A DNA stretch of 64,000 nucleotides from Catenulispora sp. EB89 (GTDB lineage Bacteria; Actinomycetota; Actinomycetes; Streptomycetales; Catenulisporaceae): positions 372,001-436,000 of the forward strand of contig NZ_JBGCCU010000008.1 in the NCBI RefSeq assembly GCF_041261445.1, written 5' to 3'. A program made the translations under genes and the position numbers. A model generated the notes under the pieces. That model was not told the DNA's origin, made no database searches, and saw only the letters and a list, made by a program, of their open reading frames with translations. This document shows, piece after piece, positions 44,361 through 52,813 of this stretch. The stretch's first letter is position 1; the number at the start of each line of letters is the position of its first letter.

Positions 44361-45443
44361 TCAGTTGACCCCGGCCGCCGTGCACTCCGCCGCGAACTGC
44401 GGCGTGCACACCTGGGCCTTGGTCGCCGCGCCGGAGTCGATGACGTCGCTGATGTTCGCCTTGACGATGGCCTCCGGCGTCAGCATCACGGACTTGACGA
44501 GCTTGCCGGTGACGGTGTCGGGGACCATCGCGGTGGCGGTGTTCGCCGGAGCGCCGGTGGCCAGGTCGATGGCCAGTTCGGCGCCGGCCGCGGCCTCCTT
44601 CGCGGGGTCCTTGAAGACCGTCATGCACTGGTCGCCGTCCAGCACCGACTGCAGCCCGGCGACGGTCGCGTCCTGGCCGGTGACTGGGACCTTGCCGTTG
44701 AGGTGGTGCGCCTTCAGGACCGCGATGACCGACTGGGCCATGCCGTCGTTGGCGACCAGGACGCCGCTGATGTTCGGGTTCGCGGTGAGCATCTGCGAGA
44801 AGGTCTTGCCCGCGAGGGTGTTGTCCCAGCCGGCGATGGACTGGTTCGGGCCCTTGATGTAGCTGCCGTCGGCGTAGCGCGGGGCGAGGATGGAGTTGTA
44901 GCCCTGCGCGAACAGCGTCGCGTTGTTGTCCGTCGGGGCGCCGTTCACCTCGGCCACGACCGGCTTGACCACGCCCGCCAGGCACTGCGTGAGGCCCTGG
45001 CCCTGCTGCTCGCCGACGTCGACGTTGTCGAAGCTGACGTAGTAGTCGGCGCCGCCGCCGAGCGTGAGGCGGTCGTAGTCGACGGTGGCCACGCCCTGGG
45101 CCCGGGCCTGCGCCAGCACCGCCGAGCCGGAGGTGGCGTCCAGGTCGACGATGACCAGCACGTTGACGCCCTCTTTGAGCATCCGGTCGGCGATCGCCTG
45201 GAACTGGCTCTTGTCGCCCTGCGCGTTCTGGATGTCGTAGCGCACGCCCTTGGCCTTGAACGCGGCCGTGAGGGCCGGCCGGTCCTCGGTCTCCCAGCGC
45301 GCGGAGGACGTGGTGTCCGGAAGGATCACGCCGACGAAGGGCGAGCGCCCCTTCGCCGATCCGCCGGAGTTACTGCTGCAAGCCCCCAGAGCGAGTGCCG
45401 CGACGGTGCCGGCCGTCATGGTCCGGATGATCAGGCTTCTCAT
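44361..45443 (-). CDS. Sugar-binding lipoprotein, XylF-like periplasmic binding protein
   Basis: A 360-residue type-1 periplasmic-binding-protein homologue with a lipoprotein signal (TVAALALGAC, lipobox Cys near 22). The mature part begins FVGVILPDTTSSARWETEDRPAL, with the sugar-contacting residues in VIVDLDATSG, and VDYDRLTLGG, as in the D-xylose-binding protein family. No ATPase or permease is adjacent, so it is an orphan component whose transporter genes lie elsewhere, or it acts as a sugar sensor. Beside a putative xylosidase, xylose is a sensible guess. AAGGA lies about 13 nt before the ATG; the gene faces the GH3 gene across a terminator. Confidence 0.82.
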   Translation of the reverse strand: MRSLIIRTMTAGTVAALALGACSSNSGGSAKGRSPFVGVILPDTTSSARWETEDRPALTAAFKAKGVRYDIQNAQGDKSQFQAIADRMLKEGVNVLVIVDLDATSGSAVLAQARAQGVATVDYDRLTLGGGADYYVSFDNVDVGEQQGQGLTQCLAGVVKPVVAEVNGAPTDNNATLFAQGYNSILAPRYADGSYIKGPNQSIAGWDNTLAGKTFSQMLTANPNISGVLVANDGMAQSVIAVLKAHHLNGKVPVTGQDATVAGLQSVLDGDQCMTVFKDPAKEAAAGAELAIDLATGAPANTATAMVPDTVTGKLVKSVMLTPEAIVKANISDVIDSGAATKAQVCTPQFAAECTAAGVN

Positions 45444-46091
45444 CGTTGCTTTTCCTTAAAGGGTGCCGAAGGCGCACACCATCGTCTGCTTGTTCTGTGG
45501 CGGATCCGCGGTTCTCGCGCGGCATCCTGGCGGCAGGTGGCGGTGCGGACAGGCTTGACGCGGGACAGCCCTCACGCGTCTTTGTCAGGGCGGCCAACGA
45601 ATTGCTCTTTTGGAGGATTGAAAAAGTATGGGGCACGGCCCGGTGAGCGCCAGGGGTGTGCGGTCCAAATCTCGCCACCGGGCCGTAACGATTCGGAAAC
45701 GTGGCATTCGGCGGTTGGATGACCTGGGGCGGGTCGGTTCAGTGCGGTTTGTGCTCGGACGACTGCGCGGCGTGGGGGCCGGCGCGCGGGTCGGATTCGT
45801 ACGCTGAGTACCTGTGATGTCGCTTTGCGCGGCGAGATTCTGGCGGGATCCGACGGGGTCTGACGCTGGTCGGGGAGGGTTGTCGAATGGGTGACAGTGC
45901 GCAAGCAGGCCACCGCGTTGTCCGCGGACTCACGGAGCGTCGGAGAGAGTGAACTGCTTGATGATGTTGTCAGGCTGTAGTCGCGTGGTACGAGACTTAC
46001 ACCCGCGAGCCGCCCCGAATTTGGTGTGTGCTTTAACAATCTCGGTCACGTTTGGTTGCGCTCGGTTGTACCGGCGAGTAGAACGCGTGAC
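45444..46091. other. 648-bp gene-free stretch with long-range hairpin
   Basis: I see no convincing gene here; the open frames on both strands lack family motifs. The stretch contains ACGGCCCGGTG (45635-45645) and its complement (45676-45686), an 11-bp perfect pair separated by 30 nt, that could fold in the leader of the minus-strand lipoprotein mRNA or end an opposite transcript. The region next to 46092 contains the promoter of the following gene. GC content is somewhat lower than in the surrounding genes. Confidence 0.6.
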
Positions 46092-46670
46092 GTGAGCGAG
46101 ATTCTGAGCGAACCCGCATCCGACAACCGCCCGGCCATCGACGAGTTCCTGCGTGCACACGGCGCCGCGGACATGCCGCACCCCGGCGGCACGCTCCTCA
46201 ACCATCTGGAGCGCGTCAGCCGCCGCCTCGCGGACTGGGGCGCGCCGACTGAGGTGCAGACGGCAGGCCTGTGTCACGCGACGTATGGCACCGACGGCTT
46301 TATGCCATCTCTGCTTAATCTGAGCGACCGTCGCGTCCTGGTCGACCTGATCGGTGAACGCCCCGAGGCCCTGGTCCATCTCTATGCCAGCTGCGACCGC
46401 GCGGCGACCTACCCGCGCCTGCGCGCCGGCGAGCGTCCGGTGTTCCGGGACCGCTTCGCACAAGCCGACCTCCAGCCGGCCGCCGAGGATCTCCGCGCGT
46501 TTCTGGAGATCACCGCAGCGAACGAGCTCGACGTGTTCCAGCACAACGCCGATCTGGCCGCTCGCTACGGTCCGGCGATGTATCGGCTCCTGGAGCCCGT
46601 CAGCACCATGCTTTCCGCCGCCGCGTGGGACGCGGTCCGGGGTGAACTCGGAGGCGGCGCCGCGCGATAA
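46092..46670 (+). CDS. DUF6817-like protein, HD-type helical fold
   Basis: A 192-residue cytoplasmic protein. The segments MPHPGGTLLNHLERVSRRLADWGAP, QTAGLCHATYGTDGF and VHLYASCDRAATYPRL match the DUF6817 family as I remember it; the histidines arranged as in HD-domain hydrolases suggest a metal-binding helical fold, but this is inference and no activity is established. GTG at 46092 is chosen because TAGAAC ends 7 nt before it, as in a leaderless transcript; there is no Shine-Dalgarno sequence. Its last codons and stop lie in a 13-bp tandem repeat array. No functional neighbour is evident. Confidence 0.75.
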   Translation: MSEILSEPASDNRPAIDEFLRAHGAADMPHPGGTLLNHLERVSRRLADWGAPTEVQTAGLCHATYGTDGFMPSLLNLSDRRVLVDLIGERPEALVHLYASCDRAATYPRLRAGERPVFRDRFAQADLQPAAEDLRAFLEITAANELDVFQHNADLAARYGPAMYRLLEPVSTMLSAAAWDAVRGELGGGAAR

Positions 46671-46736
46671 AGCCGCGCGATGGAGCCGCGCCATGAAGGC
46701 GTGCCACGAAGGCGCGCCATGAAGGCGCGCCATGAA
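46659..46736 (+). repeat. Six 13-bp tandem repeats spanning the stop codon
   Basis: Six contiguous imperfect copies of a 13-bp unit (GCCGCGCGATAAA changing to GGCGCGCCATGAA), from 46659 to 46736. The first copy supplies the TAA stop of the DUF6817-like gene; the last two copies are identical. The unit length is not a multiple of three, so loss or gain of copies would change the reading frame downstream. Confidence 0.85.
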
Positions 46737-46753
46737 GTGGTGACGTCTGCGTC

Positions 46754-46809
46754 TTGACGCTCCGCAGGATGCTGCTTACTCTCCTTTCTGGTTAGGAAAG
46801 GTTACTAAC
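46754..46809 (+). promoter_or_regulatory. Promoter and operator upstream of the lectin gene
   Basis: TTGACG (46754-46759) and TACTCT (46777-46782) with a 17-bp spacer form a fair promoter. Just downstream, CCTTTC/GAAAGG (46783-46801) and GTTAG/CTAAC (46791-46809) are overlapping inverted repeats at the likely transcription start, well placed for a repressor. I recall similar GTTAGGAAA sequences near secreted glycosidases of actinomycetes, but cannot verify it. Confidence 0.5.
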
Positions 46810-46937
46810 GAAAACGGTGCGTCGGCATCCCCGCTGGTCAAGCTGCCCAGCGCCACCGCCACGTTCCACCTGCGGCCGCCTTCTCGCCCCATCGCGGCCG
46901 CGTCCCCACAGCCCTTCCGACGAAAGGGGAACCAGCA

Positions 46938-48746
46938 ATGAAGACACCCCCACGGCGCCTGCTCACGGCGCTCGCAGCCCTCTGTCTGGGCATCGGTGCG
47001 GCCCTCGGCCTGATCGCGGCCCCGGCGCAGGCGACCGGCAAAACCCCGGCCGCACCGGCGGCCCAGACGGTCCAGGCAGTCCGGGCGGCGGCATCGGGCA
47101 CCACCGAGCAGACGTTCCTCACCTTCTACGGTTGGTGGGACAACACGCCTCCGGGCGGCGTCATCTCCTATCCGCAGATCCACCAGACCGCCGGCGGGAC
47201 CGGCACCTACTCCGATCCGATCACCTTCGCCACGGACTCCAGCGAGCAGCCGCCCGGGACGATCGTCTACGTCCCGCGCGTCGGCAAGTACTTCATCATG
47301 GAGGACAGCTGCGAGGAGTGCAGCGCGGACTGGACCGGCCACGGGCCCAACGGCGGTCCCAACCTGCGGCACCTCGACCTGTGGCTGGGCGGGCAGGGCG
47401 GCAACGCGTTCAATGCCATCGAATGCGAGGACGCGCTGACCAACTACAACTCCGACGGCACGCCGTCCATGGAGCCGGTGATCGTCAACCCGCCGTCGAA
47501 CGAGACGGTGACCTCCGAGCCGATCTTCAACACCAGCACCGGCGCGTGCTACGGCGGCGCGAAGCCGACGATCACCGTCGGGCAGTACAAGAACGTCTCG
47601 ACCGGCAAGTGCATGACCGACCCGAACGACAGCTCCTCGTCCGGGGTGCTGCTGGTGACCGCGGCGTGCGACAGCTCGGCGGGCCAGCAGTTCACGTTCG
47701 ACGGCACGTTCCTGCAGATCAACCACCTCTGCGCGGACTACTCGACGTCGCAGATCTCGATGCAGAAGTGCACGGCGGGGCCGAGCCAGCAGTGGTCGTA
47801 CAACACCGACCTGACGTTCACCGACATCCAGTCCGGCAAGAAGTACATCAACGACTCGTCGGGCAAGGTCAAGGCCGGTAGCAGCTCCAGCACGACGAAG
47901 ACGTGGACGTTCATCCCGGGGCAGAGCGGGTCGTCGAGCGACTTCTCGCTCTCGGCGTCCCCGTCCTCGGCCTCCGTCGCCGCCGGCGGCACCGCGACCG
48001 CGACCGTGTCCACCGCGGTCACGTCCGGCAGCGCCGAGTCCGTCGCGCTGAGCGCCAGCGGCGGGCCGGTGGGGTCCACGGTCAGCTTCAGCCCGGCGTC
48101 GGTCACCTCCGGCGGCAGCTCGACGCTGAGCGTGGCGACGAGTTCCACGACGGCTGCCGGGACCTACCCGATCACCATCACCGGCACGGCTTCGTCCGGT
48201 ACTCACACCGCCACTTACACGGTGACGGTGACGTCGTCCTCGGGCGGCGGTTGCACCGCGGCGCAGCTGTTGGTCAACCCCGGTTTCGAGAGCGGCACCG
48301 GGAGCGGCTGGACCGGCACGTCCTCGCTCGGCTTCAACCCGATCACCAACAGCACGAGCGGGGAGCCGCCGCACTCGGGGTCGTGGGAGGCGTGGCTGAA
48401 CGGGAACGGCAGCAGTGACACCGACACGGTTTCGCAGAAGGTGACGATTCCGTCCGGGTGCACGGCGACGCTGTCGTACTGGCTGCATGTCGACACGACG
48501 GAGAGCACGTCCAGCGCCAAGCCGGACACGTTCACCGTTCAGCTGCTGAACTCGTCGGGCACCGTGCTCACGACGCTTGCGAGCTTCAGCAACTTGGACA
48601 AGGCGAGTGGGTACGTGCAGCACAGCAGTGATGTTTCGGCTTATGCGGGTCAGAGCGTCACGGTGCGGTTCACCGGTACGGAGACCGACAAGAACGGCGG
48701 TACGACCAGCTTCGTGCTTGACGACACGGCGTTGAACACGAAGTAG
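46938..48746 (+). CDS. Secreted multidomain protein with ricin-type lectin
   Basis: A 602-residue secreted protein. Signal peptide to about residue 33 (APAQATG). Residues about 55-185 form a domain with WWDNTPPGG, VPRVGKYFIMEDSCEEC and LDLWLGG, suggestive of a double-psi beta-barrel (expansin or GH45-like) fold; the Asp in EDSCEEC is a candidate acid. Residues about 198-330 are a ricin-type beta-trefoil lectin (YKNVSTGKCMTD, ACDSSAGQQFTF, CTAGPSQQWSY). An Ig-like repeat (335-430) leads to a C-terminal galactose-binding-type module (about 435-602, LLVNPGFESGTGSGWTG). It likely attacks or binds an insoluble polysaccharide or cell wall. AAGGGGA precedes the ATG. Confidence 0.78.
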   Translation: MKTPPRRLLTALAALCLGIGAALGLIAAPAQATGKTPAAPAAQTVQAVRAAASGTTEQTFLTFYGWWDNTPPGGVISYPQIHQTAGGTGTYSDPITFATDSSEQPPGTIVYVPRVGKYFIMEDSCEECSADWTGHGPNGGPNLRHLDLWLGGQGGNAFNAIECEDALTNYNSDGTPSMEPVIVNPPSNETVTSEPIFNTSTGACYGGAKPTITVGQYKNVSTGKCMTDPNDSSSSGVLLVTAACDSSAGQQFTFDGTFLQINHLCADYSTSQISMQKCTAGPSQQWSYNTDLTFTDIQSGKKYINDSSGKVKAGSSSSTTKTWTFIPGQSGSSSDFSLSASPSSASVAAGGTATATVSTAVTSGSAESVALSASGGPVGSTVSFSPASVTSGGSSTLSVATSSTTAAGTYPITITGTASSGTHTATYTVTVTSSSGGGCTAAQLLVNPGFESGTGSGWTGTSSLGFNPITNSTSGEPPHSGSWEAWLNGNGSSDTDTVSQKVTIPSGCTATLSYWLHVDTTESTSSAKPDTFTVQLLNSSGTVLTTLASFSNLDKASGYVQHSSDVSAYAGQSVTVRFTGTETDKNGGTTSFVLDDTALNTK

Positions 48747-48879
48747 TCGGCCGTTGGTGGTAGGCCGTAGGCCGTAAGCCGTAAGGCGTCGGCCTTGGTT
48801 GGGCTCTGGCTGAGCTCTGTCCGGGTCCTGGCTGAGGTCTGCCTGAGGTCTGGCTGCGGTCTGGCCAAGCCCCATTGTG

Positions 48880-48917
48880 GTGGGTGCGCTTTCCCGAATA
48901 GGGGGTAGCGCACCCAC
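48880..48917 (+). terminator. Hairpin between lectin and NYN genes
   Basis: GTGGGTGCGCT and AGCGCACCCAC form a perfect 11-bp stem with a 16-nt loop, 134 bp after the lectin stop and 68 bp before the NYN start. It may end the lectin transcript or attenuate the NYN gene. The intervening 48750-48870 holds short GGCCGTA and CTGGCTGAGGTCTG repeats. Confidence 0.5.
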
Positions 48918-48985
48918 TTCTCCTGTTCCCGGCGGGGTCCTCGGTCCGTCAGAATCCTGATGGGGATTTCGGCTGAGGGGGAAGC

Positions 48986-50320
48986 GTGCTGACAGGTGGG
49001 GAAGCGAACGGCAAGGTTTTGCGTTCGGCGTTGTTCGTCGACTTCGACAACGTGTTTATCGGATTGCGGGACTCCAGTCCGCGTGCGGCGGAGGTGTTCA
49101 GTCGGTCGCCGGAGGCTTGGCTGGGTTGGTTGAGTCGCGTTCCAGAGGTGGTTCAGGTCCCTAGCGGCGAGGGTCCGGCGGAGGGTCTTGAGCCCGAATC
49201 GCAGGGGACGGCGCGGCGCTTGCTGCTCACTCGTAACTGCTACTTGAACCCGGTGCAGGACACCAAGGGCTTCCGTGCGTTCTTCACGCGCGCCGGGTTC
49301 CGGGTCGTGGACTGCCCTTCGCTGACGCAGCACGGTAAGAGCAGCGCGGACATCCACATGGTGATGGATATTCTGGACATTCTTGCGCATCCGGTTCGCT
49401 ATGACGAGGTGATCGTCATGAGCGCGGATGCGGACTTCACGGCGGTGATGCTGCGTTTGCGCAGCCATGATCGGCGGACGGTGAGTGTGTCGAGCAGCCC
49501 GGTCGCGCATGCCTACCGCGCAGCTTGCGATCTGGTCGTCTCCGACGAGGAGTTCACTCGGCAGCTGTTGGGCTTGCAGCGTTCGGCGAGCAGCGTGGGC
49601 GTCGCCGCGGACGGCGGGCTGTCGCAGCTCTCGCAGTCCAGCGGGCTGCCGGAGGGTATCGAGGAGTTCATCGAGGACCTGGTCCGCAAGTCACCGAAGG
49701 CGGTCTCGCACGCCAGCATCGCCAGCCAACTCATGAAGAAGTTCGGCCGCGGCCAAACCGTCGGCGGCCAGTGGTTCGGCTACGGAGCGTTCGGCGACGT
49801 CCTGGGCTCGCTGACGTTGACCCTGGACGACCAGCCGCTGGTGGTGGACTTCGCGACACCGGGATACGTCCTGGACCCGGCGCGCCACAGCCGGCCAGTC
49901 CCGACGCCGGACGCCACCGAAGGCCTGGACCCGGACCTGGCCGCATTCATCACGGCAGTGCACTCCACCACCGGCATGCCCAAACTCGCCCCGGCGACCT
50001 ACCGCGGCCTGTTCGAGCAGATCCACGCAGAGGTCAGAGACCTGCTCGCAGCAGGCCAACCGTACGTAGTGGAGTCCGTGGCCGGCGCCGTGGCACAGCG
50101 CTGCTACGAGGCGGGCATCCCGGTCACGGTGAGCCAGGTGAAGTTCGTCCTGCGAGGCTATGAGCTGTCGGGCTACTGGCGCGGCGGCCCGCAGGGCTCG
50201 TCGGCAGCGGACCTGGCGAACGCGAGCCGCGACAGCGCGCTGGCACGATGCGTGCAGATGGGGATTCCGGGGACTGACGAGAACTTGGCGCTGCTCGACC
50301 GGTGGTTGGTTGAGGAGTAG
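48986..50320 (+). CDS. NYN-domain (PIN-like) ribonuclease candidate with LOTUS-type C-terminus
   Basis: A 444-residue cytoplasmic protein. Residues about 12-205 are a NYN/LabA-like PIN-fold nuclease: FVDFDNVFIGL (Asp19, Asp21, Asn22), KSSADIHMVMDI (Asp122) and MSADADFTAV (Asp148, Asp150) supply the acidic metal cluster. Residues about 225-300 and 330-415 look like two OST-HTH/LOTUS or winged-helix modules (VSHASIASQLMKKFG; YRGLFEQIHAEVRD). Similar bacterial proteins are thought to cut RNA. GAGGGGG precedes the GTG start. The gene is followed by a large gene-free inverted repeat, raising the possibility of a linked RNA substrate, which is inference. Confidence 0.8.
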   Translation: MLTGGEANGKVLRSALFVDFDNVFIGLRDSSPRAAEVFSRSPEAWLGWLSRVPEVVQVPSGEGPAEGLEPESQGTARRLLLTRNCYLNPVQDTKGFRAFFTRAGFRVVDCPSLTQHGKSSADIHMVMDILDILAHPVRYDEVIVMSADADFTAVMLRLRSHDRRTVSVSSSPVAHAYRAACDLVVSDEEFTRQLLGLQRSASSVGVAADGGLSQLSQSSGLPEGIEEFIEDLVRKSPKAVSHASIASQLMKKFGRGQTVGGQWFGYGAFGDVLGSLTLTLDDQPLVVDFATPGYVLDPARHSRPVPTPDATEGLDPDLAAFITAVHSTTGMPKLAPATYRGLFEQIHAEVRDLLAAGQPYVVESVAGAVAQRCYEAGIPVTVSQVKFVLRGYELSGYWRGGPQGSSAADLANASRDSALARCVQMGIPGTDENLALLDRWLVEE

Positions 50321-50376
50321 CGGGGGTGCTTGGTGGGTGACGATGCGCTGGCGGGTGCGGTTGGGGCGTGGTTTAC

Positions 50377-51306
50377 AGGCGATTTTTACGGCTTCGCCTA
50401 AGGTTTGGTGACCTCGCGGGGGGACGCAGTTCGGTTGAGCCCGGCTGGTTGCGCTGGCGGCCGCCGGTTTTCGTGGGCACGACCGCGCGATGGTCCGACT
50501 CGCGCTGCGGTGCGTTGGCGGCCGGCGGTGCAGGTGTGCACGACCGCGAGGCGGTTGGAGTCGGTGCCAGTGACGCGTTGGCGGCGGGTGGCTGTCGGTG
50601 GCGCGTGCTATATCTATTTATAAGGGGCGACAATGCCCTAACAAAATGCCGCCCGGCCCGACTCGCACCACCAGGAAGCGTTGACGGCCGGCGGTTTTCG
50701 CGTCCACGACCACGCACGGGTCCTAGTCACTGCGCACGCGTTTGGTCTGGCGGCTGGCGGCCGCGTTTGGTGGGCGCCTCGAGGCCTCCGGCGGGCACTC
50801 TACAGCGAGGGGGCGACCCGCGCGTGCTGCTGTTTGGCGGCGGCCCGCGACTGTTCGGCTCTACTTCACGCTGTTGCCTGCGCCGCGCTGGCCGGTGGCA
50901 GTCGCTGCTTGTGGTCGCCGAGGTTCTGGGTCCCTCGCCGCGTCGTCGCCGTAAACGGAACCAGTCCGGTCTGGCGGTGTCCAGCCGGATCGCTGCTGCT
51001 GTGGTCAGGCCTCGTTCGGCTGGACACCACCGGCCCGGACAGGTTGGCTTCGCCCGTCGACGCGGCGAGGGACCCAGAACCAACACCCCACATGGTCCTT
51101 CGGACCCCCTAGCCACATGGCCGGTCGCGCAGCCCCGTCGCCACCCGCAACCACCACGGCACCGGTTCTCACCGGAACCAGCAACCTGGTCACACCGGCC
51201 CCGCTCACCGCTCCCGACCGCCGGCCGCCAGCGCAACCCGCGCCGCTCAGCCGAACTGCGTCCCCCTGCGAGGTCACCAAACCTTAGGCGAATCCGTAAA
51301 TCGCCT
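50377..51306. repeat. 0.93-kb gene-free region with ~90-bp terminal inverted repeats
   Basis: The stretch from 50321 to 51371 contains no convincing gene: open frames on both strands have no domain motifs and are mirror-related because of the repeat. The left arm (50377-50468) and right arm (51217-51306) are inverted repeats, about 89% identical by eye with one 2-nt indel; both contain the block GCCTAAGGTTTGGTGACCTC. Inside lie several copies of a GCGTTGGCGGCCGGCGGT-like motif (near 50449, 50510, 50574, 50678), an AT-rich TATATCTATTTATAAGG (near 50610), and a nested long hairpin (50922-51081). It may be a mobile-element remnant (MITE-like), or encode a structured RNA. No transposase or target duplication is seen. 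Confidence 0.75.
50922..51081. repeat. Nested 160-bp hairpin
   Basis: Two sets of perfect arms: 24 bp (50922-50945 with 51058-51081) and, within it, 12 bp (50976-50987 with 51017-51028). The arms between them also pair partly. RNA from this DNA on either strand would fold into one long stem with a small terminal loop. Confidence 0.75.
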
Positions 51307-51371
51307 TTGAAGCTCCAGGCCGACCGCACTCGCGCAGCACACCGAGCCCCCGCCAGCGCCGCCCGCACCCC

Positions 51372-52796
51372 CTACTCGTCCTCAGCCCCCTTCAGCTCCC
51401 AACCGCCCCGCCGCCGCACCACCGCCAGGTAGTACACCGCCGACACCGCCGCGATGCCCAGCGTTGTCCACAGGCTCGGGCGGCCGACCTTCGGGTCCTG
51501 GAAGTTCTCGTAGACCACGTATCCGATCGCGCCCAGTGCCAGCACCGGTGCCACCGGCCAGGCGGGCATGCGGTAGGCGGCGTGGGTGGTGGTGCCGTTG
51601 CGGCGGCCGGCGATGGAGGACAGGGCCAGGGCGGCGTAGACGGCGATGATCGTTGTCGAGGTCACCACCAGGAGGAAGGTGTCGTCGGCGAAGCAGAAGC
51701 CGGCGCTGACCACGCCGGTGGCGATGGTGGCGATCCAGGGGCTGCCGAACTTCGGGTGGATCGCTGCCAGTGCTTTGCTCACCGGGGATGGCCAGGCTGC
51801 GTCGCGGCCGGTGGAGAAGACCATGCGGGCGGTCACCAGGATGATCGCCAGGACCGCGTTGAAGATCGCGATGGCGATGGCCAGGCTGATCGCGTCGTTG
51901 ACTGTTGAGTTCGAGGTCGCGGTGATGAAGTACTTCATCATGTTGTCCGCGCCGAACAGGCTGGGCAGGTTCGGGGCGCCGATCAGGACTGCGGTGGTCG
52001 GGATCAGCTCGGCCAGGACCGCGATGGCCAGGGCCCACAGGATGGTTCTGGCGATGCTGCGGGGGGCGTCCTTCGTCTCCTCGCCGAAGTAGACCGCTGA
52101 GCCGTAGCCGTTGTAGGCGAAGATGGCGACGGCGGTGGCCGCGCCGATGGTGCCAACGCCGACTGCGGTCACCGTCGAGCCGCCGGCTGCGGCGGCCACC
52201 GGGTGCGCTATCAGGTCGGCGAGGGAGCGCTTGGGGTGGAAGAAGCCCAGGGCGCTGACGACGATCAGGGCGATCATCTCGATGGCCAGGAAGATGCCGG
52301 TGACCCAGGCGTTCAGCTTGACGTCGAAGACCGCCAGGGCCGTGGCCAGCAGTGTCGTGACGGCGGCGGTGACCGCGACGTCCAGATGCGGGAACAGCAC
52401 CTCCAGGTACGTCCCCACGCCGAGCGCGATGACCGCGACGATCAGCAGCTGCGTGACCAGGATCAGCCCCAGCACCACGAAGCCCGGCAGCCGGCCGAGC
52501 GCGCGGGCGGTGATCGCGTACTCGCCGCCGGACAGCGGGAACGCCGAGGACAGCTCGGCGTACACCAGGGCCATGAAGACACCGACGACGCCGGCCACCG
52601 CGAACGCCCAGAACGCGCCGGTCCCGGCCTGGCCGACGACGCCGGGGCTGATGATGAACACGGACGAGGCCGGGGTGGTGGCCGACAGCGTGATGAACAG
52701 GGTTCCGAGCATCTTCAGCCCGCGGTGCAGCCGGGGAGGGTGGCCGTCCTCGGCGGTTTCGGTGGAACGGGACGGGGACGTGCCTGAAGCAGTCAT
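51372..52796 (-). CDS. APC family amino-acid permease
   Basis: A 474-residue membrane protein with about 12 hydrophobic segments. The first helices, GTLFITLSATTPASSVFIISPGVVGQAGTG and VYAELSSAFPLSGGEYAI, match the APC superfamily core with the unwound helix 1 and substrate site. It imports an amino acid or amine; substrate unknown. I chose ATG 52796 because GGAAGGA lies 10 nt upstream; the longer frame to 52835 would start inside the inverted repeat at 52814. It is divergent from the TetR-DmpA operon and shares related operator sites, so it is probably co-regulated with peptide hydrolysis. Confidence 0.87.
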   Translation of the reverse strand: MTASGTSPSRSTETAEDGHPPRLHRGLKMLGTLFITLSATTPASSVFIISPGVVGQAGTGAFWAFAVAGVVGVFMALVYAELSSAFPLSGGEYAITARALGRLPGFVVLGLILVTQLLIVAVIALGVGTYLEVLFPHLDVAVTAAVTTLLATALAVFDVKLNAWVTGIFLAIEMIALIVVSALGFFHPKRSLADLIAHPVAAAAGGSTVTAVGVGTIGAATAVAIFAYNGYGSAVYFGEETKDAPRSIARTILWALAIAVLAELIPTTAVLIGAPNLPSLFGADNMMKYFITATSNSTVNDAISLAIAIAIFNAVLAIILVTARMVFSTGRDAAWPSPVSKALAAIHPKFGSPWIATIATGVVSAGFCFADDTFLLVVTSTTIIAVYAALALSSIAGRRNGTTTHAAYRMPAWPVAPVLALGAIGYVVYENFQDPKVGRPSLWTTLGIAAVSAVYYLAVVRRRGGWELKGAEDE

Positions 52797-52813
52797 GAGG
52801 CGTCCTTCCATCG

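Noticed and set aside
45572-46039. Minus-strand frame of 155 codons in the gap before the DUF6817-like gene
   Set aside because: Ser/Arg/Pro-rich, no ribosome binding site or motif; looks random.
50606-50660. AT-rich TATATCTATTTATAAGG site as a possible transposon end or tRNA-like sequence
   Set aside because: No tRNA cloverleaf, target duplication or transposase found; left as part of the repeat region.
50368-51432. Open frame of 354 codons through the inverted-repeat region, and related frames on the minus strand
   Set aside because: Arg/Pro-rich with no domain motif, and the same peptide-like strings appear on both strands because of the inverted repeat. A product of high GC content.
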